Assembly: GCA_012516015.1 (NCBI GenBank)
Contig: JAAYXG010000293.1
Span: 1 to 5,864 of the forward strand
Reading direction: 5' to 3'
Origin: Lysobacteraceae bacterium
GTDB lineage: Bacteria; Pseudomonadota; Gammaproteobacteria; Steroidobacterales; Steroidobacteraceae
Length of the DNA stretch: 5,864 nucleotides
A model generated the notes under the pieces. That model saw only the letters and a list, made by a program, of their open reading frames with translations. It was not told the origin of the DNA and made no database searches. The position numbers and the translations under genes were made by a program. Position 1 is the first letter of the stretch, and each line of letters opens with the position of its first letter. Positions 1 through 5,531 of this stretch are shown here, piece by piece.

Positions 1-2
1 GC

Positions 3-8
3 AGGAGG
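3..8 (+). promoter_or_regulatory. Ribosome binding site of trpG
   Basis: A perfect AGGAGG lies four bases before the ATG at 13. It fixes the trpG start and implies strong translation initiation even though the gene is probably internal to a longer transcript. No promoter or attenuator can be judged, because only 12 bases precede the gene. Confidence 0.85.
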
Positions 9-12
9 GGCT

Positions 13-609
13 ATGAGCTCGCCGCGGCTGTTATTGATCGATAACTACGATTCGTTTACCTACAATCTGGTGCAGGCCTTCATGGTGCTCGGCGCCGAGG
101 TGATCGTGCACCGTAACGATCAGATTACGATCGACGAAGCGAAGGCGATCGAGCCGACGCATCTGTGCATTTCGCCCGGCCCCGGTACGCCGGACGATGC
201 GGGCGTCTCGATGAAGATGGTGGAAGCGTTCGCCGGCAAGCTGCCGATCTTGGGCGTCTGTCTTGGGCACCAGTCGCTCGTGGAGGTCTTCGGCGGCAAG
301 ATCGTGCGGGCGTCGCGTCTGATGCACGGCAAGACCTCGCTCGTGCATCACGACGGCAAGACGATCCTCGAGCACATGCCGGCACCGTTCGAGGCGGGGC
401 GTTATCACTCGCTGATTGCGCAGACGGATTCGTTGCCGGACTGCCTCGAAGTCTCCGCGCGCACGAGCGAAGGCGAGGTCATGGGTGTGCGGCACAAAAC
501 CTATGCGATCGAAGGCGTGCAGTTCCATCCCGAGAGCGTACTCACGCCGCAAGGCCCGCAACTCATGGGCGATTTTCTGAAGCTGCGTGAGGGCACGAGG
601 TCACCATGA
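13..609 (+). CDS. trpG: Anthranilate synthase glutamine amidotransferase subunit (component II)
   Basis: TrpG is the class I glutamine amidotransferase that hydrolyses glutamine and passes ammonia to TrpE, which makes anthranilate from chorismate in the cytoplasm. The 198-residue protein has the family's normal length and a complete catalytic triad: Cys83 in GVCLGHQS (81-88), then His172 and Glu174 in FHPES (171-175). The N-terminal [12 protein letters not shown] (8-19), the oxyanion-loop SPGPGTP (54-60) and MHGKTS (104-109) are all typical. The start is fixed by AGGAGG just upstream. The stop overlaps the trpD start (ATGA), which suggests translational coupling. TrpG and PabA are near-identical families and some bacteria use one protein for both tryptophan and folate synthesis; the trp context favours TrpG, but dual use cannot be excluded. 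The partner trpE is not in the window. Confidence 0.96.
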   Translation: MSSPRLLLIDNYDSFTYNLVQAFMVLGAEVIVHRNDQITIDEAKAIEPTHLCISPGPGTPDDAGVSMKMVEAFAGKLPILGVCLGHQSLVEVFGGKIVRASRLMHGKTSLVHHDGKTILEHMPAPFEAGRYHSLIAQTDSLPDCLEVSARTSEGEVMGVRHKTYAIEGVQFHPESVLTPQGPQLMGDFLKLREGTRSP

Positions 610-1658
610 CACTGGTCAAAGAAGCACTCGAGCTTCTGCTTCAACGCAAGAATCTGAGCGAGGCGCAAGCCGCCGAGCTGATGCTCGCGCTTGCGGACGG
701 CTCCGTCGCACCCGCAATGGGCGGGGCATTGCTCGCGGCGCTGCGGATCAAGGGCGAAACCGCCGACGAGGTTCGCGGCTTCGCGAAGAGCATGCGTCAG
801 CTCGCTCGTCGTCCCAAGCTGTCCGAGGGAACGCCGCTCGTCGACATGGTCGGTACGGGAGGCGACGGGTCGGGCAGCTTCAACTTGTCGTCCGGCGCCG
901 CCCTGCTCGTCGCATCGATGGGGGTGCGCGTTGCGAAGCATGGCACGAGCTCCATCTCGAGCCGCAGCGGCAGCGCAGACGTCGTGCGTGCCTTGGGTCT
1001 GGAGCTGCCGCTCGATGAAACTGCCGCTGGCGAATGCCTCGACGCCACCGGCTTTACGTTCTTCTTCGCGCCGCACTATCACCCTGCGATGAAGGCGATC
1101 ATGCCGATTCGTCAAGCGATGGGCGTGCGCACCGTGTTCAACATTCTGGGACCGCTGGCGAATCCGGCCGAACCGCCGTTCCATCTGATCGGCGCCTATC
1201 ATGTCGACGTCGCCGAGATCATGGCGCATACGATTGCCGGCCTGCCGATCGAACGCACGTACGTCGTTCATGGCGAGCCGGGTTGGGACGAAGCGACGCC
1301 GGTCGGACCGTTCACGCTCTTCGACGTGCGACCTGGCCGGGTGACGCGCACCGTGCGAAGTGCGGAGGAGTTCGCGCTGCCTCGATGCACGCCGGATGAA
1401 CTGAAGGGCGGCGACGCCGCCTACAATGCCGAGCATCTGCGTGCCGTTCTGGAGGGGCGGCAGCACGGCGCGCACCGCAATGCGATCGTATTGCAGGCTG
1501 CGCTCGTGCTCGAGATGCTCGGCAAGGCTGCGACGCCGACCGACGCGGCTCGCATGGCGGAGGATGCGATCGAATCCGGTGCCGCTCGCAAGATGCTGGA
1601 GCGGCTGGCGGCCTTCGGCCGCCGCGGTGAACAGCGGATAGCGGACAGCGGACAGTGA
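606..1658 (+). CDS. trpD: Anthranilate phosphoribosyltransferase, variant active site
   Basis: TrpD transfers the phosphoribosyl group of PRPP to anthranilate, the second committed step of tryptophan synthesis. The 350-residue protein has an N-terminal helical domain (about 1-75), the PRPP-binding GTGGDG (83-88), the SSRSGSAD stretch (118-125), [10 protein letters not shown] (154-163), Arg175 in [11 protein letters not shown] (173-183), the metal-binding Asp228-Glu229 pair and GGDA (268-271). The signature normally read as KHGN-R is KHGTSS here (111-116): Thr114 and Ser115 replace the usual Asn and Arg/Lys. The usual LNAA also reads LQAA (296-299). The start is chosen for CGAGG at 596-600 and the 4-base overlap with trpG. 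The last residues, about 340-350 ([10 protein letters not shown]), and the stop codon come from a 7-bp repeat array that continues into the gap. The operon context and the many intact motifs favour a working TrpD. Confidence 0.93.
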   Translation: MTLVKEALELLLQRKNLSEAQAAELMLALADGSVAPAMGGALLAALRIKGETADEVRGFAKSMRQLARRPKLSEGTPLVDMVGTGGDGSGSFNLSSGAALLVASMGVRVAKHGTSSISSRSGSADVVRALGLELPLDETAAGECLDATGFTFFFAPHYHPAMKAIMPIRQAMGVRTVFNILGPLANPAEPPFHLIGAYHVDVAEIMAHTIAGLPIERTYVVHGEPGWDEATPVGPFTLFDVRPGRVTRTVRSAEEFALPRCTPDELKGGDAAYNAEHLRAVLEGRQHGAHRNAIVLQAALVLEMLGKAATPTDAARMAEDAIESGAARKMLERLAAFGRRGEQRIADSGQ

Positions 1659-1813
1659 GGGCCAGCAGAATGGAAGCACTACACGAGCGCCAGGGCAGTA
1701 CAAACTGTCGCGCACGAACTCTTCTAGGTGCGGGTACGTTAGCCATTCGTGGCGTTCGTTCGGTCGACTCGTTCCTCCCATTGCCGTCTGCTGTCCATCG
1801 TTCGCCGTTCACT
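1626..1813. repeat. Inverted pair of degenerate heptad repeats spanning the trpD end and the trpD-trpC gap
   Basis: The left arm (1626-1660) reads as five in-phase heptamers: GGTGAAC, AGCGGAT, AGCGGAC, AGCGGAC, AGTGAGG. The right arm (1779-1813), read on the minus strand, gives AGTGAAC, GGCGAAC, GATGGAC, AGCAGAC, GGCAATG. Both fit roughly RGYRRAY and are in register with each other. From 1627 paired with 1812, about 22 of 32 positions are Watson-Crick and about six more could be G-U, so the transcript could fold into a long arm-to-arm stem around a middle section of roughly 120 bases. The element spans about 188 bases, supplies the trpD stop codon and ends just before the trpC ribosome binding site. 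I infer a dispersed intergenic repeat or STRR-like heptad element; no transposase is present. Confidence 0.6.
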
Positions 1814-1828
1814 GCGTAGGGCGCCCCC
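1659..1828 (+). other. trpD-trpC intergenic region
   Basis: This is the longest gap inside the otherwise compact operon. No convincing gene lies in it. Inside the heptad arms is a weak nested fold: CGCAC at 1711-1715 pairs with GTGCG at 1728-1732, and GTAC at 1698-1701 can pair with GTAC at 1734-1737. I see no T-run for an intrinsic terminator and no convincing -35/-10 pair. The trpC ribosome binding site, AGGG at 1818-1821, closes the region. Confidence 0.55.
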
Positions 1829-2680
1829 ATGTCCGGTCTGCTCACCGAAATGGCACAAGCGAGTCTTGCGCGACTCGAGCAAGCTCGCACGAACGAATCG
1901 GAAGAAGCGCTGTGGGCGCGCGTGTGCGATCTCCCGGCGCCGCCGACGTTGAAGCTGTCGCCGGAAGGATTCGATGTCATCGCCGAGTGCAAGCTGCATT
2001 CCCCTTCCGCGGGCGACTTGTCTGCTCACACGAGCGATATCGAGACGCGTGTGACGGCATATGCGCAAGGCGGTGCATGTGCCGTGTCCGTGCTGACCGA
2101 GCCCACGCGCTTCGGCGGCTCGCTCGAGCATCTTGCGCAAGCTGCGCACGCGTTGCGCTCGTTCGACATTCCCACGATGCGCAAGGACTTCCTGGTCGAT
2201 CCCTATCAAGTCATGGAAGCGCGCGCCGCCGGAGCGGGCGGCGTGCTCGTGATTGCGCGCATGCTCGACCAGAGTCGCATTACGGCGCTTCTCGATTGCG
2301 CGGCAATGCTCAAGATGTTCGTGCTGCTCGAGGCATTCGATGCGGAGGATTTGACGCTCGCTCGCGAGGTGCTCGCTTCGCGCGAGGGACACGAGGAGCG
2401 GGTCCTCGTCGGGCTCAACTGTCGCGACCTGCAGAAGCTCACGATCGAGCTTGCGCGGCTGGAGGAGCTCGCGGATCAGCTGCCGGAGCTTTATCCGCGC
2501 GTCGCCGAAAGCGGTGTCAAATCCGTGGAGGATGTGAAGCGCATCGTCGAGCTCGGCTACAACATGGCGCTGATCGGCACGACGTTGATGCATAGCGAAG
2601 CGCCGGCCAAGCTGCTTGGCGAGATGCTCGCGACGGGCCGCGAGCATGTGATGGGCTTGAAGGCCAAAGGGGACGTGTGA
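1829..2680 (+). CDS. trpC: Indole-3-glycerol-phosphate synthase, divergent
   Basis: TrpC is a (beta/alpha)8 enzyme that decarboxylates and closes the ring of CdRP to give indole-3-glycerol phosphate, the substrate of TrpA. The 283-residue protein keeps the residues expected of the active site: Glu53 and Lys55 in ECKLHSPS (53-60), Lys119 in MRKDF (117-121), followed by DPYQVMEARA, then Glu168, Asn197 in GLNCRD (195-200), and Ser228 in AESG (226-229). The phosphate-binding end is IGTTLM (249-254). The N-terminal part (1-48) lacks the usual K-R-E-E-V pattern and instead resembles what I remember of a less common TrpC subgroup. The start at 1829 is supported by AGGG seven bases upstream; the next in-frame Met (residue 8) has no such site. 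It is a stand-alone enzyme, not fused to TrpF as in enteric bacteria. Confidence 0.93.
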   Translation: MSGLLTEMAQASLARLEQARTNESEEALWARVCDLPAPPTLKLSPEGFDVIAECKLHSPSAGDLSAHTSDIETRVTAYAQGGACAVSVLTEPTRFGGSLEHLAQAAHALRSFDIPTMRKDFLVDPYQVMEARAAGAGGVLVIARMLDQSRITALLDCAAMLKMFVLLEAFDAEDLTLAREVLASREGHEERVLVGLNCRDLQKLTIELARLEELADQLPELYPRVAESGVKSVEDVKRIVELGYNMALIGTTLMHSEAPAKLLGEMLATGREHVMGLKAKGDV

Positions 2681-2752
2681 AGTGCCGAGCGTAATGTCGG
2701 AGGCTTCACGCGCGCCACACGTTGCACGTCACGCTTTGCGCGTCGCACCGTA
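2681..2752 (+). promoter_or_regulatory. trpC-trpF spacer with orphan Shine-Dalgarno and hairpin
   Basis: No Shine-Dalgarno sequence lies directly before the trpF start, but a strong GGAGG sits at 2699-2703, 49 bases upstream, with no start codon at the right distance from it. Between them ACGCGC (2708-2713) can pair with GCGCGT (2738-2743), with a small inner ACGT-TGC-ACGT hairpin at 2719-2729. If this folds, GGAGG would be brought to about 13 unpaired bases from the trpF ATG. CGTAATGT occurs twice, at 2690-2697 and 2749-2756, each copy containing an ATG. The functional reading is inference. Confidence 0.35.
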
Positions 2753-2753
2753 A
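2694..2753 (+). CDS. Possible 19-residue upstream ORF coupled to trpF
   Basis: An ATG at 2694 opens a short frame encoding MSEASRAPHVARHALRVAP and ending with TAA at 2751-2753. That stop overlaps the trpF start as TAATG, the classic arrangement for termination-reinitiation. Only a weak GAG (2687-2689) precedes its start, and the peptide has no recognisable motif and no tryptophan, so it is not a Trp attenuator leader. It may be chance. Its possible role would be to deliver ribosomes to trpF, which lacks its own binding site. Confidence 0.25.
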   Translation: MSEASRAPHVARHALRVAP

Positions 2754-3382
2754 TGTGGATCAAGATCTGTGGACTCAGCTCGGCCGAGGCGGTTGCAGCG
2801 GCTGTCAACGCCGGCGCAGACGCAATCGGCTTCGTGTTCGCTCCATCCGTGCGTCAGGTGAGCGCGACGCAGGCTGCGGCGCTCGTGCGCGGCGTACCGA
2901 CGCGGGTTCAACGAGTCGCCGTGATGCGCCACCCTTCGCAGCAACTCGTCGACGAAGTCTGTGCCACGTTCGGCCCGGACGTTCTGCAGACGGATTGGGA
3001 CGATCTCGCGAAGCTGCGGCTCCCGGAGACGTTACAGGTGCTCCCTGTCGTCCGCGATGGAGATGTAATCGAGGCAGCTCCTTCGCGTCTCTTATATGAA
3101 GGCAGAGTCAGCGGCTCGGGGGCAACTGCGGACTGGGCAGCGGCGCAGCGATTGGCGAGTCGATCGCAACTCGTCCTCGCGGGCGGGCTCAACGCGGCGA
3201 ACGTCGCGACGGCGATCGCAACGGTGCGGCCGTTCGGCGTCGACGTCAGCAGCGGGGTCGAACGCGCACCCGGCATCAAGGACGCCGCGAAGATCGAAGC
3301 ATTCATACACGCGGCGCGCGAAGCCGCCGACGTAGCGCACGCTCGAGGAATTTCTGATGAATCAAATCATCGATCAGGCTGA
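2753..3382 (+). CDS. trpF: Phosphoribosylanthranilate isomerase, variant active site
   Basis: TrpF converts N-(5'-phosphoribosyl)anthranilate to CdRP by an Amadori rearrangement, linking TrpD to TrpC. The 209-residue (beta/alpha)8 protein shows KICGL (4-8) with the catalytic general base Cys6, GADAIGFVFAPS (21-32), LAGGLN (142-147) and the phosphate-binding DVSSGVE (164-170). Two usual motifs differ. The QLHG strand reads LQTDWDDL (78-85). The strand that normally carries the general acid Asp (LLD...GGTG...DW) reads LLYEG...SGSGATADW (113-128), with Tyr115 and Glu116 in place of Asp. I remember a similar EG form in Xanthomonas-type TrpF, so the gene is probably active with Glu as acid. The start gives the family's usual N-terminus but has no adjacent Shine-Dalgarno. 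The 3' end overlaps trpB by 26 bases. Confidence 0.92.
   Translation: MWIKICGLSSAEAVAAAVNAGADAIGFVFAPSVRQVSATQAAALVRGVPTRVQRVAVMRHPSQQLVDEVCATFGPDVLQTDWDDLAKLRLPETLQVLPVVRDGDVIEAAPSRLLYEGRVSGSGATADWAAAQRLASRSQLVLAGGLNAANVATAIATVRPFGVDVSSGVERAPGIKDAAKIEAFIHAAREAADVAHARGISDESNHRSG
3345..3349 (+). promoter_or_regulatory. Ribosome binding site of trpB inside trpF
   Basis: GAGGA lies seven bases before the trpB ATG and within the trpF coding sequence. It decides the trpB start and shows that the 26-base gene overlap is real rather than a mis-called start. Confidence 0.75.
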
Positions 3383-4601
3383 AGCGAAGACGTTGCTTGC
3401 GAACGTCATGAACGACGCGTATCCGGATGCGCGCGGCAGGTTCGGGCCATTTGGCGGACGCTACGTGCCGGAGACGCTCGTTCCCGCCCTCGATCGGCTG
3501 CAGAGCGGCGTGGATCGTTATCTTCGCGACCCTGAATTTCTCGAGGCCTTCAACGCCGAGCTCGAGTCGTGGGTCGGACGACCGACGGCGCTTACGCACG
3601 CCCGTGCTCTCTCCAAGCGATGGGGTGCCGACATTTGGCTGAAGCGAGAGGACCTCGCGCACACGGGCGCGCACAAGATCAACAATGCGGTGGGCCAAGT
3701 GTTGCTCGCGAAGAAGCTCGGTGCGAAGCGAGTGATCGCGGAAACCGGCGCAGGCCAGCACGGTGTCGCGTCCGCCGCAGCATGTGCGCGACTCGGCATG
3801 CCGTGCACGGTGTACATGGGATCGGTCGACATGGAGCGGCAAGCACCGAACGTCGGACGCATGAAGCTGCTCGGCGCGACCGTCGTGCCCGTGACGAGCG
3901 GCGATCAGACCTTGCGCGCCGCGGTGGATGAAGCGCTGCGCGATTGGGTGTCGGACCCGAACGGAACCTACTACTGCCTCGGTTCGGCCGTCGGGCCCCA
4001 TCCCTATCCGTATCTCGTTCGGGAGCTTCAATCCGTCATCGGCCGCGAGGCACGCGAACAGATTCTCTCAGCAGTCGGAAAGCTTCCCGATTGGGTGATC
4101 GCGTGCGTCGGCGGCGGGTCGAACGCGATCGGTCTCTTTCATCCGTTCGTCAAGGACCGGGACGTGCAGATGCTCGGCCTCGAAGCGGGCGGCACGGGCA
4201 CGGGGTTGGGGCAGAACGCTGCTTCACTCGCGTATGGCCGGCCAGGCGTGCTGCAGGGAAGCTATTCGCTGCTGCTGCAGGATCAGGACGGTCAGATCCA
4301 AGAAACCCATTCCGTATCAGCCGGCCTCGACTATCCCGGCGTCGGGCCCGAGCACGCGCTGCTCATGAGCATCGGCCGCGTGAAGTACGAGGCGGTCAAT
4401 GACGACGATGCGCTCGCTGCGCTCGCGGAATGCTGTGCGGCGGAGGGCATCTTGCCTGCGATCGAATCTTCGCATGCGCTCGCTGGCGCGAAGCGCCTTG
4501 CTCAGGCGCATCCGGGCGCGACTCTGCTCGTCGGCCTATCCGGGCGCGGCGATAAGGACATGCCGACGCTACAAAGAACACTACTCAAGGGCGCAGTCTG
4601 A
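3357..4601 (+). CDS. trpB: Tryptophan synthase beta chain
   Basis: TrpB is the PLP-dependent subunit that condenses indole, channelled from TrpA, with serine to give tryptophan, in an alpha2-beta2 complex. The 414-residue protein has every main motif: RFGPFGGRYVPETL (28-41), the PLP Schiff-base Lys107 in HTGAHKINN (102-110), Glu129 in ETGAGQHG (129-136), the phosphate-binding GGGSN (252-256), LEAGG (275-279) and LSGRGDKD (394-401) with the pyridine-contacting Ser395. It is about 17 residues longer than the enteric protein, because of an N-terminal extension before RFGPFGG. It is the ordinary TrpB1 type, matching the presence of trpA. The start is set by GAGGA upstream. Its stop overlaps the trpA start by one base (TGATG), which suits balanced production of the two subunits. 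Confidence 0.97.
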   Translation: MNQIIDQAEAKTLLANVMNDAYPDARGRFGPFGGRYVPETLVPALDRLQSGVDRYLRDPEFLEAFNAELESWVGRPTALTHARALSKRWGADIWLKREDLAHTGAHKINNAVGQVLLAKKLGAKRVIAETGAGQHGVASAAACARLGMPCTVYMGSVDMERQAPNVGRMKLLGATVVPVTSGDQTLRAAVDEALRDWVSDPNGTYYCLGSAVGPHPYPYLVRELQSVIGREAREQILSAVGKLPDWVIACVGGGSNAIGLFHPFVKDRDVQMLGLEAGGTGTGLGQNAASLAYGRPGVLQGSYSLLLQDQDGQIQETHSVSAGLDYPGVGPEHALLMSIGRVKYEAVNDDDALAALAECCAAEGILPAIESSHALAGAKRLAQAHPGATLLVGLSGRGDKDMPTLQRTLLKGAV

Positions 4602-5386
4602 TGGCAGCACGCGAATCGATCGGCAAGGCAATCGGCTCCGCGCGCGAGCGCGGCGAACCTGCGCTCGTGGCGTACATCACCGCGGGCTTTCCGCAACGAG
4701 ACCGCTTTCAAGACGTGTTGACGTCGGTGGCCGCTGCAGTCGACCTCATCGAAGTCGGTGTCCCGTTCACGGATCCGATGGCGGACGGAACGACGATCCA
4801 GCGTTCGAGTCGCGCTGCGCTCGAACAAGGCGTGACGCTCAAATGGATCCTCTCGGAGCTGACCGTCTTTTCCGGCCGGAGCCCGAGGCCAGAGACCCCA
4901 TTGCTCTTGATGAGCTATCTCAACCCGCTGCTTGCCTACGGTATCGATCGACTGCCCGATGATGCGGCGCGCGCCGGCGTTGCGGGATTCATCATTCCCG
5001 ATCTGCCGTTCGAGGAATGCGACGAGTTGCGAGCGGCCTTCGAGCGTCGCGGTCTCGCGCTCGTCCAGTTCGTCACACCGGTCACGCCAAACGAGCGCGT
5101 GAAGCTATTGACCGAGAACAGCAGCGGCTTCATTTATGCGGTGACGATGACCGGCACGACAGGGAAGAACGTTGCCGTACCCGCCGAGGTGTTGGAGTAC
5201 TTCGATCGAGTCAAGGCGATCTCTCCGGTACCGGTGTGTGCAGGGTTCGGCATACGCTCGCGCGAACAAGTGGAACGACTCGCACCTCACGTCGATGGTG
5301 TGATCGTCGGGTCGGCGCTCGTCGAAGCGTTGGAGCGCGGTGATGATCCGGGAGTGTTCCTGAGCTCGTTGCGGCTCAAGAAGTAG
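4601..5386 (+). CDS. trpA: Tryptophan synthase alpha chain
   Basis: TrpA splits indole-3-glycerol phosphate into indole and glyceraldehyde-3-phosphate and passes the indole through a tunnel to TrpB. The 261-residue TIM-barrel protein has the catalytic pair Glu51 (EVGVPFTDP, 51-59) and Asp62 (ADG, 61-63), MSYLNPLLAYG (104-114), IIPDLP (131-136), the mobile loop VTMTGTTG (181-188) and the phosphate-binding GFGI (215-218) and VGSAL (236-240). Differences from the commonest form include ADGTTIQ where Pro often follows ADG, MSYLNP for MGYxNP, and the Met/Thr-rich loop. None removes a catalytic residue. AAGGG at 4587-4591 and the TGATG overlap with trpB support the start. It is the last trp gene in the window and is followed by 145 non-coding bases. 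Confidence 0.96.
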   Translation: MAARESIGKAIGSARERGEPALVAYITAGFPQRDRFQDVLTSVAAAVDLIEVGVPFTDPMADGTTIQRSSRAALEQGVTLKWILSELTVFSGRSPRPETPLLLMSYLNPLLAYGIDRLPDDAARAGVAGFIIPDLPFEECDELRAAFERRGLALVQFVTPVTPNERVKLLTENSSGFIYAVTMTGTTGKNVAVPAEVLEYFDRVKAISPVPVCAGFGIRSREQVERLAPHVDGVIVGSALVEALERGDDPGVFLSSLRLKK

Positions 5387-5455
5387 GTCGAAGCCTTACG
5401 CCTTCAGTCTGCACATAGCTTCCGGGCAGTTGTGCCGGCACCCTGTCGGAACAAT

Positions 5456-5495
5456 GCTCGCGTCTGACTTCTTATGATTTAGCTCGCGTGCTGAC
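5456..5495 (+). repeat. Direct repeat GCTCGCGT(G)CTGAC
   Basis: GCTCGCGTCTGAC at 5456-5468 recurs as GCTCGCGTGCTGAC at 5482-5495, differing only by one inserted G. The two copies are 26 bases apart. The second copy forms part of the hairpin at 5483-5500, and the first copy could pair with the same downstream arm instead. Confidence 0.6.
5473..5478 (+). promoter_or_regulatory. Candidate -10 box for the downstream gene
   Basis: TATGAT matches the sigma-70 -10 consensus at five of six positions and lies about 55 bases before the next gene's ATG. No good -35 hexamer is found at 16 to 18 bases and no extended -10 TG precedes it. A transcript starting from it would begin close to the 5483-5500 hairpin. 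This is a weak call. Confidence 0.25.
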
Positions 5496-5500
5496 GCGAG
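5483..5500 (+). promoter_or_regulatory. Perfect 7-bp hairpin with tetraloop
   Basis: CTCGCGT (5483-5489), a GCTG loop (5490-5493) and ACGCGAG (5494-5500) form a perfect GC-rich stem. There is no T-run on either side, so a simple terminator is unlikely. It could be an mRNA-processing or stability structure, a pause site or a protein-binding palindrome. Confidence 0.5.
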
Positions 5501-5531
5501 ATCGTCCATCAAGAAAGCAGACGAGGCCCCG

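Larger units (their letters stand above)
5387..5531 (+). other. trpA downstream region with hairpins, no clear intrinsic terminator
   Basis: The gap holds an imperfect stem-loop at 5420-5451 (TTCCG with CGGAA, then CAG with CTG) around the 10-base palindrome GTGCCGGCAC (5432-5441), and a second perfect hairpin at 5483-5500. Neither is followed by a T-run on the + strand, so no standard intrinsic terminator is visible. The end of the operon therefore remains unclear: read-through into the next gene or Rho-dependent termination are both possible. Confidence 0.5.

Noticed and set aside
13..609. Assigning the first gene as pabA
   Set aside because: TrpG and PabA cannot be told apart by motif alone, but the gene overlaps trpD and heads a run of trp genes, so trpG is the better name; dual use is noted in its entry.
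1626..1660. Heptad array as a CRISPR or phase-variation tract
   Set aside because: Units are 7 bp, contiguous and imperfect, with no spacers. With only two identical adjacent units, rapid slippage is unlikely.
1676..1704. Internal promoter for trpC around TACAAA at 1699
   Set aside because: The -10 match is only partial and no -35 hexamer lies at a suitable distance.
501..1781. A 426-codon open frame on the minus strand opposite trpD
   Set aside because: It lies antisense to a clear trpD, has low-complexity Arg/His-rich content and no recognisable motif. Long antisense frames are expected in GC-rich genes.
1739..2647. A 302-codon open frame on the minus strand opposite trpC
   Set aside because: It covers the verified trpC gene in antisense, with Arg/His/Ala-rich sequence and no domain; it is a shadow of GC-biased codon use.
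2694..2753. Trp attenuator leader peptide before trpF
   Set aside because: The 19-residue frame has no tryptophan codons and no terminator/antiterminator pair with a T-run follows.
3303..4031. A 242-codon minus-strand frame opposite trpF and trpB
   Set aside because: It overlaps two strongly supported genes and shows no family motif.
5483..5500. Intrinsic terminator of the trp operon
   Set aside because: The stem is perfect, but no run of T follows on either strand.
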